In this document: positions 45,628 to 55,923 of the stretch, piece after piece
How positions within the stretch are numbered: position 1 is the first letter of the stretch
Layout of the letters: each line of letters starts with the position of its first letter
Source of the DNA: Siphonodentalium dalli
Lineage: Eukaryota; Mollusca; Scaphopoda; Gadilida; Siphonodentaliidae
Direction: 5' to 3'
Assembly (NCBI GenBank): GCA_032622095.1
Contig: CP136064.1
Span: 143,857,954 to 143,921,953, forward strand
DNA: 64,000 nt
The notes under the pieces: generated by a model
Told to the model about the DNA's origin: nothing
What the model saw: only the letters and a program-made list of their open reading frames with translations
The model's database searches: none
Made by a program: the position numbers and the translations under genes

Positions 45628-48600
45628 ATGTTTAAGAGAATTAAAAGACCTGTTTCAGACGACGCCACCAGCGAAGAAGATATTGTTAGAAAAAGACCAA
45701 GGCCTGCAGTTATTGAAGAGAGCGATATGGAAACTGATGGAGCAGAAAGTGAAGAAAGTTCTAGTGATGGGCAGATTGGACGCGGTCGAAGACAGAATAG
45801 AGAAATTGGTGGGAAGAGAAAGAGAAGTCTGGCTAGAGAGCGTGTTTTGTTCAATCCAACTAAATATTTCAAATTGGAGCTGAACTCGGAGAAATTTTCC
45901 AGAAAATTTAAATCAGCAGCACGACAATTTGGTGTGAAATTCGAGAAATTTACTGATCCAATCGAGAACATTCCAGAGATATTTGAGAAGTTGACAGAAG
46001 AATTGAAACAGAAATGTTCAGCAAATGAGAAGACAAGAATCAGAGTTACGATAAATCATCCAGGACTTGATATGAGCATTTTCATTCCATTCACAAAAGC
46101 CAGTTAATTGAATGGTGGGACACTCATGGATAATATTCAAAATGTGGTTCAATCAAATGCAGACTTTACAGTTCATGACGGTGCACTCAATTTCGAAATC
46201 TTCGTTACAGATATTCCGGAAGGTGGTACACGACACTCACTACATTATGGACCATTTGCAGACAAGAACAAGCTGACAAAAGTAAAAAGAAGTATTGTCC
46301 GGATTGAAAATGCTGATGATGTTATGTGTATGGCAAGATCTATTGTCGTCGGAATGTGTAAGGCAGATAGTGATGGATCTGCGTGCTGGTCAAAGAAATG
46401 GAAAAGAATAAGACAATCAATATACACAGCACAAACAGATGCAGCAAAAAATCTACTCAACCGTGCTGGCATTCCACACGATACAGTTTGCAGTATCAAT
46501 GAGTTCCACAAGATTCAAGAAATATTGTATCCAGAATATGTTGTGAAAACTCACAATGAATTTGCTGGCACTGGATTTCTATTTGAACCTGCAGAAATGT
46601 GTTCGGAGAGCAAATGTGTACACATCTACTACAACAACAATCACTTCGACACCATAACATCAATCAAAGGATTTCTAGGCACCAACTACTACTGTGAATT
46701 CTGTGACATTGGATTCAAAAGTCGTGGCGATCATCGATGCAGATTTGTTTGTGCATGCTGGTCATTGACACAGTGTAATTTCACAAATTTGGTGAAGTGT
46801 AGAACGTGTCGACGATCATTCAGAAGTAAATCTTGTTTCGACAACCATTTGAAGACGGAAGGAAAACAGAAAAGAAAAATATGTGATTTGGTTCAACTAT
46901 GCAACAATTGTGATGAAGAAATTCTCACCAATAAATCAAGCAGACATATATGTGCGGGGTTGAAGAAATGCAAACATTGCAAAGAAATCGTTGAAGCAGA
47001 TCACAGGTGCTACATTCCAAAATATGAATCACCGGAAAAGAAACCTGCAAAGATTCCATATGTATTCTTTGACTTTGAAAGCAGACAAGACACAGATGTT
47101 CATATTCCAAACTTCTGTGTTGCACATACCGCTTGTGGAGATTGCATGTGCAAACCAATCGAAGAAAAATGTGAAACATGCGGACCGGATTCCAGAGAAT
47201 TTGTATTCAAGGGTGACAACGTTTTAACAGACTTCACAAACTGGTTATTCCACCAAGATCACAAAGGATGTGTTGCAATAGCACATAATGCTCAGGGATA
47301 CGATGCACAGTTTCTACTTCAAGCACTCATACAAAGTGGAATTCATAAACCAGAACTGATCATGAATGGAAACAAAATTCTCAGTTTAAAATGCAACAGC
47401 GTGAAAGTTATTGATTCTCTGAGTTTTCTGATGATGCCGCTTTCAAAGTTTCCACAAACTTTTCAGCTGAATGAGATGGTGAAAGGACACTTTCCACATT
47501 GGGCGAATTCACCAAAGTTTCAAAATTACATTGGACCTTACTTGGCTTCTGATTACTACAAACCAGACATGATGAGCGTGGAAAATCGAGAGAAATTCTT
47601 TGAATGGTACAATGAGAAAATAGAAAATTATGTGATATTCAACTTCCAAGAAGAGATGGAGAAGTACTGCAAATCAGACGTGGATATTCTTCGCCGTGGA
47701 TGTGGAAATTTCAGGAAATACATATTGGAAACAGAACAGATTGACCCGTTCATTGAGTCAATAACATTGGCGCAAGTTTGCAATTTGGCATGGAGTAAGA
47801 ATTCAATGCCAGAGAAAACAATTGGAATCATTCCAGATAGTGGATACCCATGTGCTAAAAACTATTCCATGAAAGCGATACGTTGGCTTCAACATCTATC
47901 ATTGTCACGTATGATAACAATTAAGCATGCCTTGAATGGAGGAGAAATCAAGATTGGTGGAAACTATGTCGATGGATATGAGGAAGCCACAAGAACAATT
48001 TTTGAGATGAATGGATGTCTGTTTCATGGATGTCCAAAATGTTACAGCAACAGACAATACAAGAATCCCTATACGATGCTCACCATGGAAGAATTATATA
48101 CAAGAACTCAACAGAAGAAAGATGAACTGGAAAGTCTTGGTTACAGAGTTGAATCACTTTGGGGGCATCAGATCGACGAAAGAATGAAATCGGATGTGAA
48201 ATTCAAACAACAAATGGAATCTTTCTACAAATCGAGACCCCATTTTGCCAAGAGAAGCATTGTTTGGTGGACGTACAAATGCCATCAAATTGTACGAGGA
48301 AATTGATCAAGATTCCACAAAAGAAATCAAGTTCATCGATGTGTGTTCGTTGTATCCAAAAAGTTTGTACAGGATTATTATGCAGCTGAGGGTATAAAAT
48401 TGGAGAACATCGAGAAGAATCCAGGAAAACGCCAAATATCTAAAATTATGATTAATTGTATATGGGGTAAGAATGCACAAAGAAATCTTATGTCAAAAAC
48501 AGAGTATGTGGATAAGCCATCACGTTATTTTGAATTGCTTACTAGTAACAATATAATTGTTCAAAATGTTACACTTCTTGATGGTGACAAATTCATTCTG

Positions 48601-49149
48601 GTAAATTATGTTGATATTTTAGATAATATTGAACCTCATCATTCAGCAAATGTTGTTGTTGCTTCTTTTGTTACAGCGTATGCAAGATTACAATTGTATA
48701 AAGTTTAAAAAAAACTTGGAGATAGAGTGCTGTATTTTGATACAGACAGCTGTATGTATGTCAGTGATCCATCAAAGAAGAACATCAAAACTATCGAAGG
48801 AAGATTGGGGAAATGGAGCGACGAACATCCAGATGCAAAGATTGTCAAATTTGTTGGACTTGGGCCAAAGAACTACGGATATGAATACATCAAAGATGGG
48901 AGAAGATACACCAAATGTAAGGTAAAAGGTATCACTCTTGATTACAGCACAAGTCAAAAAGTTAATTTTGAAACAATGGTACAATGTGTTAATGATCGTG
49001 AAAATTTCAAAACTGTTGTTGAGTATCCTTCCAGAATTAAAAGACAAAAGAACCATCAACTGATTAGTGAGTGTCAAACCAAAACTTTCAAATCGGTGTA
49101 CACAAAACGAAAACTCGTCAATGGTATTCACACATATCCATACGGATAG
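45628..49149 (+). pseudogene. Protein-primed DNA polymerase B (Polinton pPolB), broken
   Basis: The first ATG is at 45628. An acidic/basic leader is followed by a conserved N-terminal region interrupted by an in-frame TAA at 46105-46107. A Cys/His cluster (YYCEFCDIGFKSRGDHRC) follows, then the 3'-5' exonuclease motifs VFFDFES, AHNAQGYDAQF and YCKSDVDIL. A frameshift lies at about 48250-48265. Polymerase motif A (FIDVCSLYP, about 48331) and motif B (KIMINCIWGKNAQ, about 48441) are only some 30 codons apart, so an internal deletion of the palm/TPR2 region is likely. A second TAA lies at 48706-48708, just before motif C (YFDTDSCMYV). The C-terminus (THTYPYG-like, stop at 49147-49149) is intact. 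The family replicates linear DNA from a terminal protein. Confidence 0.93.
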
Positions 49150-49174
49150 AGATGTTGAGTCATTTCATGTCAAG

Positions 49175-49762
49175 ATGTTGACAGGAGTAGTACCTCCAGA
49201 AATTGCTGAGAAGATTTATGGATATTTGGTGGCACAGTCAACACTTATTCCAGAGATAAAGAAGGAATTACAAGAAGTCTGGTTTGAAAGAGAAAAGGAA
49301 GCAATACTACGATGCTGTGATGTCGACGAATGTTTACAGAGATTGGACTATCTTGAGACAAGTATATTTTCTCATTTCTCTCAAAAATATATTAAATCAT
49401 TTATTAAATTCAAAACATTTTTTCTCATTGAAAGAATATCTGATTTTTGGATATTTGGTGGTGATGAACACCATTTAGATTTAGAAACTTTTGATGAACA
49501 TGACTATATTCATTATACAAAGTATGAAGATAATTATCCTCTTGCTAGGAGAACCTTTAAATCAGTTCCTAGGATCTATGGGTATTTGTTAACAAAAAAA
49601 ATGTCAACATATGCAAAAATTAAAAACATTATATGAAATGATTTTTTTGTTTACAGAACAAACAGAAGAATAGAAGACTATAATACTTGGATTATTGAAA
49701 TGTTTGGAAATATTTACAGCTATGGAGATTTCTGTTTAAAAACTAAATTCACACGTCGTTAA
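49175..49762 (+). CDS. Spliced small Polinton gene of unknown function
   Basis: The likely start is the ATG at 49175, just after the polymerase gene. The first exon runs to 49581. A 75-base intron (49582-49656) starts GTATTTG and ends TTTTTTTGTTTACAG; removing it keeps the frame open into a second exon that ends at 49762. The encoded protein is about 170 residues. Its start (VVPPEIAEKIYGYL) resembles an F-box-like helix, followed by charged helices with CCDVDECLQRLDYL, an aromatic stretch and a basic end (TKFTRR). I do not recognise the family; F-box similarity is a short-motif impression. The intron is a prediction from consensus and frame. Confidence 0.55.
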
Positions 49763-49795
49763 GTTCACTCTCTGATTAGACATCAAAGTGACAAC

Positions 49796-50446
49796 ATGGA
49801 AGAATCTTTACTTTTCCAACATCCGTGTAATTTCTTTATCAGCGGACCTAGTGGATAAGGTAAAACAGAATTTGTTAAAAAAGTTATTGAATTTAAACAC
49901 GATTTATTCCAAACACCACCAAAGAAAATAGTTTGGTGTTACAAAGAATGGCAAGACACATACAATCGTATAAAAGAAATTGATAACGTTGAGTTTATCG
50001 ATGGTATTCCAGACGATGATGAGGAAATTGTATCAGATAAATCATTTCCTCATCTTGTTGTTTTCGATGACATGATGGGGGAACAAGATGAAGACAAAAT
50101 AATGCTTTGGTTTACTAGAAAAGGTCACCATCGAAATGCTTCAATAATTTACATTACTCAAAACATGTTCCAAAAATAAAAAAGTAGCAGAACTATAAGT
50201 TTGAATGCACACTACATGGTTTTATTTCAAAGCGTTCGAGATAAAAATCAAATAAAAGTTTTGGCTCATCAAATGCAAATCAATCATTTGAAACAAGCAT
50301 ACGAAGATGCAACTTCAATAAATCATGGATATATTTTAGTAGATTTTCATCCTAGAACAGAAAATTATTTGCGAATTAGAACTGATATTTTCCATAAATG
50401 GTTGACAGCTAATGACCGAGGTCCTGTCATTTATTCAAAAGTATAA
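49796..50446 (+). pseudogene. Genome-packaging ATPase (FtsK/HerA type), two stops
   Basis: The frame starts at the ATG at 49796. The Walker A loop (FFISGPSG-stop-GKTEF) is interrupted by TAA at 49856-49858. Walker B is LVVFDDMMGEQ, followed by a sensor-like region (RKGHHRNASIIYITQNMF). A second TAA is at 50177-50179. The sequence then continues in frame (SRTISLNAHYMVLFQSVRD) to a normal stop at 50444-50446. Length and motif order fit the A32/Polinton packaging ATPase that pumps DNA into capsids. As it stands the gene cannot make a full protein. Confidence 0.9.
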
Positions 50447-50480
50447 ATTCAGTTGTTGTTACTTTTCTCATTTTAGAACC

Positions 50481-50983
50481 ATGTCGTCCACAGAGATGTT
50501 TAGTCATGATGAACTGTCACAAATTATAAATTTCTTCACTTTTGCAGCTGAATTATTTCTTGAAAATGATTGGAAATTACCATCACAGACAAAAAAGTTT
50601 TTTCAGAGAAATAAAAATGTTCTTAAAAAAATCTCTGATCGATCAACTGATATGGAAACAAAACGCAAATTAATTTTACAACGAGGTGGTAGTGGGTTCC
50701 AAAACATTCAAAGATTACACTGATGCAAACACAACAAAGGGGTAGTCAAAAAGAATCTAAACGTAAAACAAAGCTTTCTCTAAATCATTCAAAGTTTACA
50801 CCGATGCAAACTCAACAAAATCACCATTCTAAATTTACACCTATACCTTCTCAGCAGAACCCTCAACATCAACCATTACAAAAAAAAACAGTTATTGATC
50901 TTGAATTTTCAAAATTTATGCCGTTGTCTGATGCATCGAAATCTGCATTCGAAGCTTTAGAATGGTTCAATCAGAAAAGATAA
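50481..50983 (+). pseudogene. Unassigned Polinton gene, probably one gene split by a frameshift
   Basis: The first part, 50481-50723 (80 residues, start MSSTEMF), has helical segments. The second, 50723-50983 (86 residues), is rich in Gln/Lys with repeated HSKFTP units (NHSKFTPMQTQQ, HHSKFTPIPSQQ) and a related FSKFMPL near its end. The frame of the second part, read upstream of its ATG, shows another unit (KHSKITLMQTQQ) inside the first frame. That implies a single ancestral gene with a frameshift between about 50685 and 50702. A polypyrimidine-AG (cttttctcattttag) just before the start at 50481 could be a splice acceptor. No known family. Confidence 0.55.
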
Positions 50984-51039
50984 AAGATGAAACATATAAT
51001 TTTTCTGCTCATTTTGAGACAACTACTTAGACTGTGAAG

Positions 51040-51408
51040 ATGCCTTCAAAAACTAAGAGCAGGAAAGCACCGCTGATAAAAAAATATGGTGAGTTGATTG
51101 TTGCAATGAGTAAAGTTCCATCTGCATATAAAAAGAAAATGATCAACGATGCTCCGAAACAAGTGATGGATTGTATTTCAGAATGTTGTCAAAATCTTTT
51201 AAAAGGTAATGTAAAACTGAATGAAGCTCAGAACCGCAAGTTACATTCGAAGCGTAAACTTATCAGATATCTTGCAGACAAGAACAAACCTTTGCAACAA
51301 AAGAAGAAAATTTTGAATAAAAAAGGTGGCTTTTTACCATTATTATTTCTTGCTCCATTGATTATCAAAACATTAGGTGCAGTTGTTAACAATATTTTGA
51401 AAAACTAA
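51040..51408 (+). CDS. Small basic Polinton protein with hydrophobic C-terminus
   Basis: A 122-residue frame; the first ATG is at 51040. It is lysine-rich (KTKSRKAPLIKK; LHSKRKLIRYLADKNK) and ends with KKGGFLPLLFLAPLIIKTLG followed by AVVNNILKN, a hydrophobic, possibly membrane-active tail. Two cysteines occur close together (CISECC). The Gly-Gly before the hydrophobic segment resembles sites cut by adenain-type proteases, so it may be a processed virion protein. This is inference from composition and context; no family named. Confidence 0.6.
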   Translation: MPSKTKSRKAPLIKKYGELIVAMSKVPSAYKKKMINDAPKQVMDCISECCQNLLKGNVKLNEAQNRKLHSKRKLIRYLADKNKPLQQKKKILNKKGGFLPLLFLAPLIIKTLGAVVNNILKN

Positions 51409-51421
51409 ATCTCAAATAAAT

Positions 51422-52144
51422 ATGAAGAAAATGGTTATTGTACCATTCAGAATGTTGGAAGATTTCAAACAATGGAAAATGTCAGAAATGAATAAACCTC
51501 AATTACCTCCTGATACTGCAATTTCAAATGTTTCAGATTCTTACAAAGAATTGAAATCAGTTTATGATAAAAATATTTCTGAATCAGAAAAGTCACAGTT
51601 ATTTGGAGAAAATTTGTACAAATTGAAAACTTCACAAAAATCTTTAAATTCAAAATTCAGTTTACCTGAACAAAAGTTATCTGAAAACTTTGGGAAAATG
51701 AGTGAACATATATTGGAAAGTGTGCCATCTAAACTTCGTGGTAAAGCACAACAAATTTTAACATTGTTGTCAACTAATCCTAAACTTAGATGGGATGATC
51801 GTGGACAATTAATTTATGGAGCCGAAACAGTTACTGGATCAAATATAATTGATTTGATAAACGATGTTGTTCGTCACCGAAAAGGTTTTGACCCAGTTGG
51901 TTATGAAACATTCCTACGTGGATTGGGGGAACTTAATGTACCACAAGATTATGTAGGTAACAGGAATCGATGGTTGTGGATACAAAGACATTTAAAAGAA
52001 GGTCACACTGGTGATGAGTTTCATACACCTCATGCAACTCCTAGCAGTGGCAAGTCAAGAAAACGTTCAATTGATATTTTCACACCTCAAAGTTTTCCTA
52101 AAACCAGAAAATCTATTTTGAAAGGATGGTCCACACTTACATAA
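51422..52144 (+). CDS. Unassigned 240-residue Polinton protein
   Basis: An ATG at 51422 opens 240 codons. The N-terminal 100 residues are charged and helical (FKQWKMSEMNKPQL; SYKELKSVYDKNIS). The centre has KLRGKAQQILTLLSTNPKLR, then WDDRGQLIYGAETVTGSNII and a segment VRHRKGFDPVGYETFLRGLG. The C-terminus is basic. I have the impression that similar proteins of unknown function recur in invertebrate mobile elements, but cannot name a family. It overlaps the integrase gene by 19 bases, so the two are probably co-expressed. Confidence 0.7.
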   Translation: MKKMVIVPFRMLEDFKQWKMSEMNKPQLPPDTAISNVSDSYKELKSVYDKNISESEKSQLFGENLYKLKTSQKSLNSKFSLPEQKLSENFGKMSEHILESVPSKLRGKAQQILTLLSTNPKLRWDDRGQLIYGAETVTGSNIIDLINDVVRHRKGFDPVGYETFLRGLGELNVPQDYVGNRNRWLWIQRHLKEGHTGDEFHTPHATPSSGKSRKRSIDIFTPQSFPKTRKSILKGWSTLT

Positions 52145-53220
52145 AATTTGACAAACTTCTAACTGAAATTTACTACAATCCAAAAGAAGTTGGTGGTTTC
52201 AGTGGAGCAAATCAACTTTTAAAAAATGCGAAAGAAACAAATAACAAAATTAAACTTTCAGATGTTAAAAAATGGTTACAATGGCAAAAAACATACACTT
52301 TGCACAAACCAATTGTTCGGAAATTTCGCAGACGTAAAACTATTGTTGCAGGAATTGATATTCAGTGGCAAGCTGATTTGGCAGATTTGCAAACTTTGCA
52401 AAAGCACAATGACAATTACAGATATTTACTTTGTGTTATTGATGTGTTCTCAAAATTTGCATGGGTTGAACAAATTAAAGACAAAACTGGTAAAACTTTA
52501 GTTAAAACATTTCAGAAAATTCTCAAATCATCAAAACGAAAACCTGTTTCATTTCAATCTGACAAAGGTTCAGAATTCAAAAATAAATTATTTTTACAAT
52601 TTTTGAAATCTAAGAAAATTCATTTTTTCACAACAGAGAATCCAGAGACAAAAGCAAGTATAGTTGAACGTTTTCAACGGACATTGAAAACAAAGATGTG
52701 GAAATATTTTACACATAATCAAACTTTGAAATACAATGATGTTTTGCACGATTTTGTGAATTCTTACAACAAAAGTTTTCATAGAAGTATTAAGATGGCG
52801 CCAGTTTTAGTAACTCGAGAAAATGAAATTGAAGTTTCCAGAAATCTTTATGGAAAGTTAAAAACGAAAAAAGATAAGATCTTGAAAGTTGGAGATTTTG
52901 TTAGAATAAATAAAACAAAGAGAACTTTTGATAAAGGATATCTTCCAAATTGGACAAAAGAAATTTTCAAAATTAGTAGAGTTTCTAAAAGTACACCATT
53001 AACTTACAAATTAGTAGATTTAGATGGTGAAAACATCGCAGGATCATTTTATGGTAAAGAAATTCAACATATAAAAGATAATAAAGTTTACGAAATTGAA
53101 TCAGTTGTTGGTAAACGTTCAAGAAAAGTTGCTGGTAAATCAGTTAGAGAAATTAAAGTTCATTGGGCTGGTTATCCTAAAAAATTTGACAGTTGGATTC
53201 CTGCCACAAATTTGGTATAA
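52126..53220 (+). CDS. Polinton DDE integrase with chromodomain
   Basis: A 364-residue intact frame from the ATG at 52126. The retroviral-type integrase core has its first aspartate in WQADLADL, the second in FQSDKGSEF and the glutamate in SIVERFQRT (34 residues between second Asp and Glu by my count). The C-terminus is a chromodomain (EIKVHWAGYPKKFDSWIP), which in related integrases can bind modified histones and steer insertion. The region before the core (LHKPIVRKFRRRKT) is basic. This enzyme inserts the element and makes 6-bp target duplications, as seen here. All catalytic residues are present. Confidence 0.95.
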   Translation: MVHTYIKFDKLLTEIYYNPKEVGGFSGANQLLKNAKETNNKIKLSDVKKWLQWQKTYTLHKPIVRKFRRRKTIVAGIDIQWQADLADLQTLQKHNDNYRYLLCVIDVFSKFAWVEQIKDKTGKTLVKTFQKILKSSKRKPVSFQSDKGSEFKNKLFLQFLKSKKIHFFTTENPETKASIVERFQRTLKTKMWKYFTHNQTLKYNDVLHDFVNSYNKSFHRSIKMAPVLVTRENEIEVSRNLYGKLKTKKDKILKVGDFVRINKTKRTFDKGYLPNWTKEIFKISRVSKSTPLTYKLVDLDGENIAGSFYGKEIQHIKDNKVYEIESVVGKRSRKVAGKSVREIKVHWAGYPKKFDSWIPATNLV

Positions 53221-53230
53221 ATCTTTTAAC

Positions 53231-53494
53231 ATGTCTCAAAATGGTTCAGTTGGTCTGGATGCTCCATCACAATTTCAAATCTGTGGAGAAAAAATTGCAA
53301 AAAATCAAGTAACATATTTTACACAAATTATTATAATTGTTGGTATAATCGCTACAGCAATTGTTCATTTAAGTTTACAAAGTGAAAATAACGAACTGTG
53401 GTTAATTTTACTTAGTAGTTCTTTGGGATACATTTTACCAACACCGCGTTTGAAATATTTGAAAAATCAGCCGGCAGAAATTTTGAAAGTATGA
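53231..53494 (+). CDS. Small transmembrane Polinton protein
   Basis: An 87-residue frame from the ATG at 53231. It has two hydrophobic stretches (TQIIIIVGIIATAIVHL and LWLILLSSSLGYILP) separated by a short charged linker, then a basic tail. It is likely a membrane protein. Its stop overlaps the start of the minor capsid gene by four bases (ATGA). Similar small membrane ORFs occur in Polintons, but I cannot assign a name. Confidence 0.65.
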   Translation: MSQNGSVGLDAPSQFQICGEKIAKNQVTYFTQIIIIVGIIATAIVHLSLQSENNELWLILLSSSLGYILPTPRLKYLKNQPAEILKV

Positions 53495-54235
53495 ATTCTT
53501 TCTACATTACAATTCCGAGCGACAGTTCAATGGTAATGTATCCAAACAATTCTCAATGTTGTTTTACTGTACAATTACCAAAACCAATTCAAATTGATAA
53601 AGCAAAATGGGAAGTTGCATTAGTCGAACTGATAACACCTTCAGAAACATACAATGTTACAGGGGATTCGTGTAAATTCAATTTGATTACAACTGATGCA
53701 ATAATACTGTCTGTTCTTCAAAATCGTTTTGAAGAAAAGATATTTATGAGACCTGATGGCGTTCGTGCAATTGAAATACAGATACGAGAAGGTTCGTATA
53801 CCTCTGCGGCAGATTTACTTGATACAATGCAAGATGTAATTGATGAAACACTTGGAGAAGCAATGCAAAACGAATACGGATTTCACATCAAGTACTCAAA
53901 AGTTACAAAACGTGTGAAAATTATTCGCAAGAGTGTAAGTATCCCAAAACTAGGAATTGAATTACCACAATGTCTTTTGCACAAGTTGGGTTACAAAACT
54001 GAAAACGATTCTGAAGATTTTTATTCAAATACGAGTTGTTTCTTTCAGAATTAAAAGAGATATCGACGGATTACATGTAAAACATGAATTTTTAAATTTA
54101 CATTATGTTCCAGTTTCAAAGTCATACTTTGACAAAATTAGTGTAAATATAAGTGGCGACACAGGAAAATCAATTCAGTTTATTGATGGTAAGTCTTTGG
54201 CGAAGCTGCATTTCAGAAAACGAGAGGAGTTCTAA
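53491..54235 (+). pseudogene. Minor capsid (penton-like) protein, frameshifted
   Basis: The first frame (53491-54054) starts MNSFYITIPSDSSMVMYPNN and has CCFTVQLPKPI followed by KWEVALVELITP, the signature beginning of the Polinton single-jelly-roll minor capsid protein. The frame is lost between about 53957 and 54050, and the C-terminal part (KRDIDGLHVKHEFLNLHYVP to LHFRKREEF) continues in a second frame to 54235. Together they span about 247 codons, a normal length for this family. The protein would sit at capsid vertices. One frameshift is enough to explain the break. Confidence 0.87.
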
Positions 54236-54240
54236 AAACA

Positions 54241-54615
54241 ATGTTCCCCGTGTATAGAGGTGTACCACGGCAATATGGTAACGGTATTGGTTCAATTTTC
54301 AAATCAGTTATAAGATCTGCTGTACCATTTCTAAAACCGATTGGTCGGACAGCTTTACAACTTGCGAAAAAACACACTTTTGGTGTTGCAGATGAAATTA
54401 TTAATCAAGGTAAAAGTCCGAAAGAAGCGTTGATGTCTGAAGGTAAAAAAGCTTTAAAATCTTTTGGCACACAAGCTAAAAATCAAATTTTGAACTCGAG
54501 ACAAAAACCTAGAAAAAGAGTAGCGAATTCAAAAATGAATCATTCAGCTGTCAAACGCCGAAAAAGTCAGTCGAAAAAACATCCTAGCAGTCGAGCTCTT
54601 GATATTTTTGATTAA
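54241..54615 (+). CDS. Adenovirus pVI-like virion protein
   Basis: A 124-residue intact basic protein from the ATG at 54241. It has an N-terminal amphipathic region (GNGIGSIFKSVIRSAVPFLK), then KPIGRTALQLAKKHTFGVAD, and a nuclear-signal-like tail (RQKPRKRVAN; VKRRKSQSKK). Position between minor and major capsid genes and the glycine-rich amphipathic start match the pVI/pX-like proteins of Polintons and adintoviruses, thought to help membrane disruption and capsid maturation. The gene lies 5 bases after the minor capsid stop and 2 bases before the major capsid start. Confidence 0.72.
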   Translation: MFPVYRGVPRQYGNGIGSIFKSVIRSAVPFLKPIGRTALQLAKKHTFGVADEIINQGKSPKEALMSEGKKALKSFGTQAKNQILNSRQKPRKRVANSKMNHSAVKRRKSQSKKHPSSRALDIFD

Positions 54616-54617
54616 TC

Positions 54618-55922
54618 ATGGCACAAATGGTAAATGGATCATGCGAATGCAATAAATCGGAACTTGATATAACACATGTTCCACCAACGGTGGCTACAAT
54701 GTCAGAATCGCAGTGGATCGAAAATCATCCGATTGCACCGCTGAATAATTCTGCTCCGATAGAGTTTGTCATACCATCTCAAACCGAAAAGTGGACAGAT
54801 ATTAATCAATCTTATCTTTATGTGAAATTCAAAATTACAAAAAAAGATGGAACTAATTTGGTAGCTGGTACGGAATTAGCACCTGTTAACAATTTCTTTC
54901 ATAGCATGTTCAGCAGTATCGATGTTTACTTGAACAACAAATTGATAACTTCGAATTCTGACACTTACCCATACCGAGCATATTTCGAAAATCTGTTGGG
55001 ATACTCTCCAGAATATAAAGATAATCAATTAGCAAATTTAGAAATGTGGTATGGCGATACAGCAGAACAATTTGAAGAGAATACCAAAGGTGGTGGCAAT
55101 GCTGGATTAACTTCTAGAGAAAGTTTGATCGGTGGTAGTAAATTTGTTGAACTATGTGGACGCTTACACACTGATCTGTTTCTTCAAGAAAAATATTTAC
55201 CAAATGGAATTGAAATTCGTATCAGATTAAACAGATCACCATCAAAATTTTGCCTCATTGGCTCCGAGGATGGAGAAATTGTTTTCGAATCAGCAGTGTT
55301 CCATGTCAGAACAGTTAGTCTCTTTCCAGCGGTCTCAAATAAATTAAATCAAGAAATTGTCCAGTCAAAAATGAAACTACCTATCAGACGAGTAGAAATA
55401 AAAACTTTCACAATTAGTACTGGACTTAGATCAAAAATTGAAGACCACTTATTTCAAGGACAATTACCAAAGAGACTTTTTATTGCGTTGGTCGAAAATA
55501 AAGATATGAATGGAGATTTGGGTACCAATCCATTCCACTTAAAACATTTCAGTTTGAATAAATTGGAAGTTAGTCAAGACGGTCATACAATACATAACCG
55601 TCCATTTGAACCAAACTTCGCAACAAAACAATGTCTCAGATCATATTTATCTTTGTATCAATCTTTAGGAATGTTTGGTGTTAACAAATCAATTGGCATT
55701 AATTTAAAAGAATATATGAATGGTTATTGTTTGTGGGGTTTCGACTTGACACCGGACCAAGGAAGCGACGAGGGACATCTACATCCTATAAAGACAGGGA
55801 ACCTGCGTTTGGAGCTTCAGTTCTTGACAGCTCTCACTACAGCCGTCAACGTTTTGGTGTATGCTGAATTCGACAGTGAAATAGAGATCACAGCTTTGAG
55901 AGAAGTGCTTACTGACTATTAG
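54618..55922 (+). CDS. Polinton major capsid protein (double jelly roll)
   Basis: A 434-residue intact frame from the ATG at 54618. It resembles the invertebrate proteins often annotated as F54H12.2-like, which are Polinton capsids. Features include an N-terminal acidic part, PIEFVIPSQTEKWTDINQSY, NNFFHSMFSSIDVYLNNKLI, SDTYPYRAYFENLLGYSPEY, and near the end LRLELQFLTALTTAVNVLVY. The double jelly-roll fold forms the hexon-like capsomer. It sits between the pVI-like gene and an unassigned gene; the spacer after it is a single base. No disabling change is visible. Confidence 0.92.
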   Translation: MAQMVNGSCECNKSELDITHVPPTVATMSESQWIENHPIAPLNNSAPIEFVIPSQTEKWTDINQSYLYVKFKITKKDGTNLVAGTELAPVNNFFHSMFSSIDVYLNNKLITSNSDTYPYRAYFENLLGYSPEYKDNQLANLEMWYGDTAEQFEENTKGGGNAGLTSRESLIGGSKFVELCGRLHTDLFLQEKYLPNGIEIRIRLNRSPSKFCLIGSEDGEIVFESAVFHVRTVSLFPAVSNKLNQEIVQSKMKLPIRRVEIKTFTISTGLRSKIEDHLFQGQLPKRLFIALVENKDMNGDLGTNPFHLKHFSLNKLEVSQDGHTIHNRPFEPNFATKQCLRSYLSLYQSLGMFGVNKSIGINLKEYMNGYCLWGFDLTPDQGSDEGHLHPIKTGNLRLELQFLTALTTAVNVLVYAEFDSEIEITALREVLTDY

Positions 55923-55923
55923 G

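Noticed and set aside
46108-48306. Polymerase starting as a separate gene at 46108
   Set aside because: The 45628-46107 frame is in phase and its end looks like the conserved polymerase N-terminal region cut by one TAA, so it is treated as the same gene.
45628-50446. Reassignment or programmed readthrough of TAA in polymerase and ATPase
   Set aside because: Integrase, capsid and protease use TAA or TAG as normal ends, frameshifts occur in the same genes, and nuclear code changes of this kind are not expected in animals. Decay is simpler.
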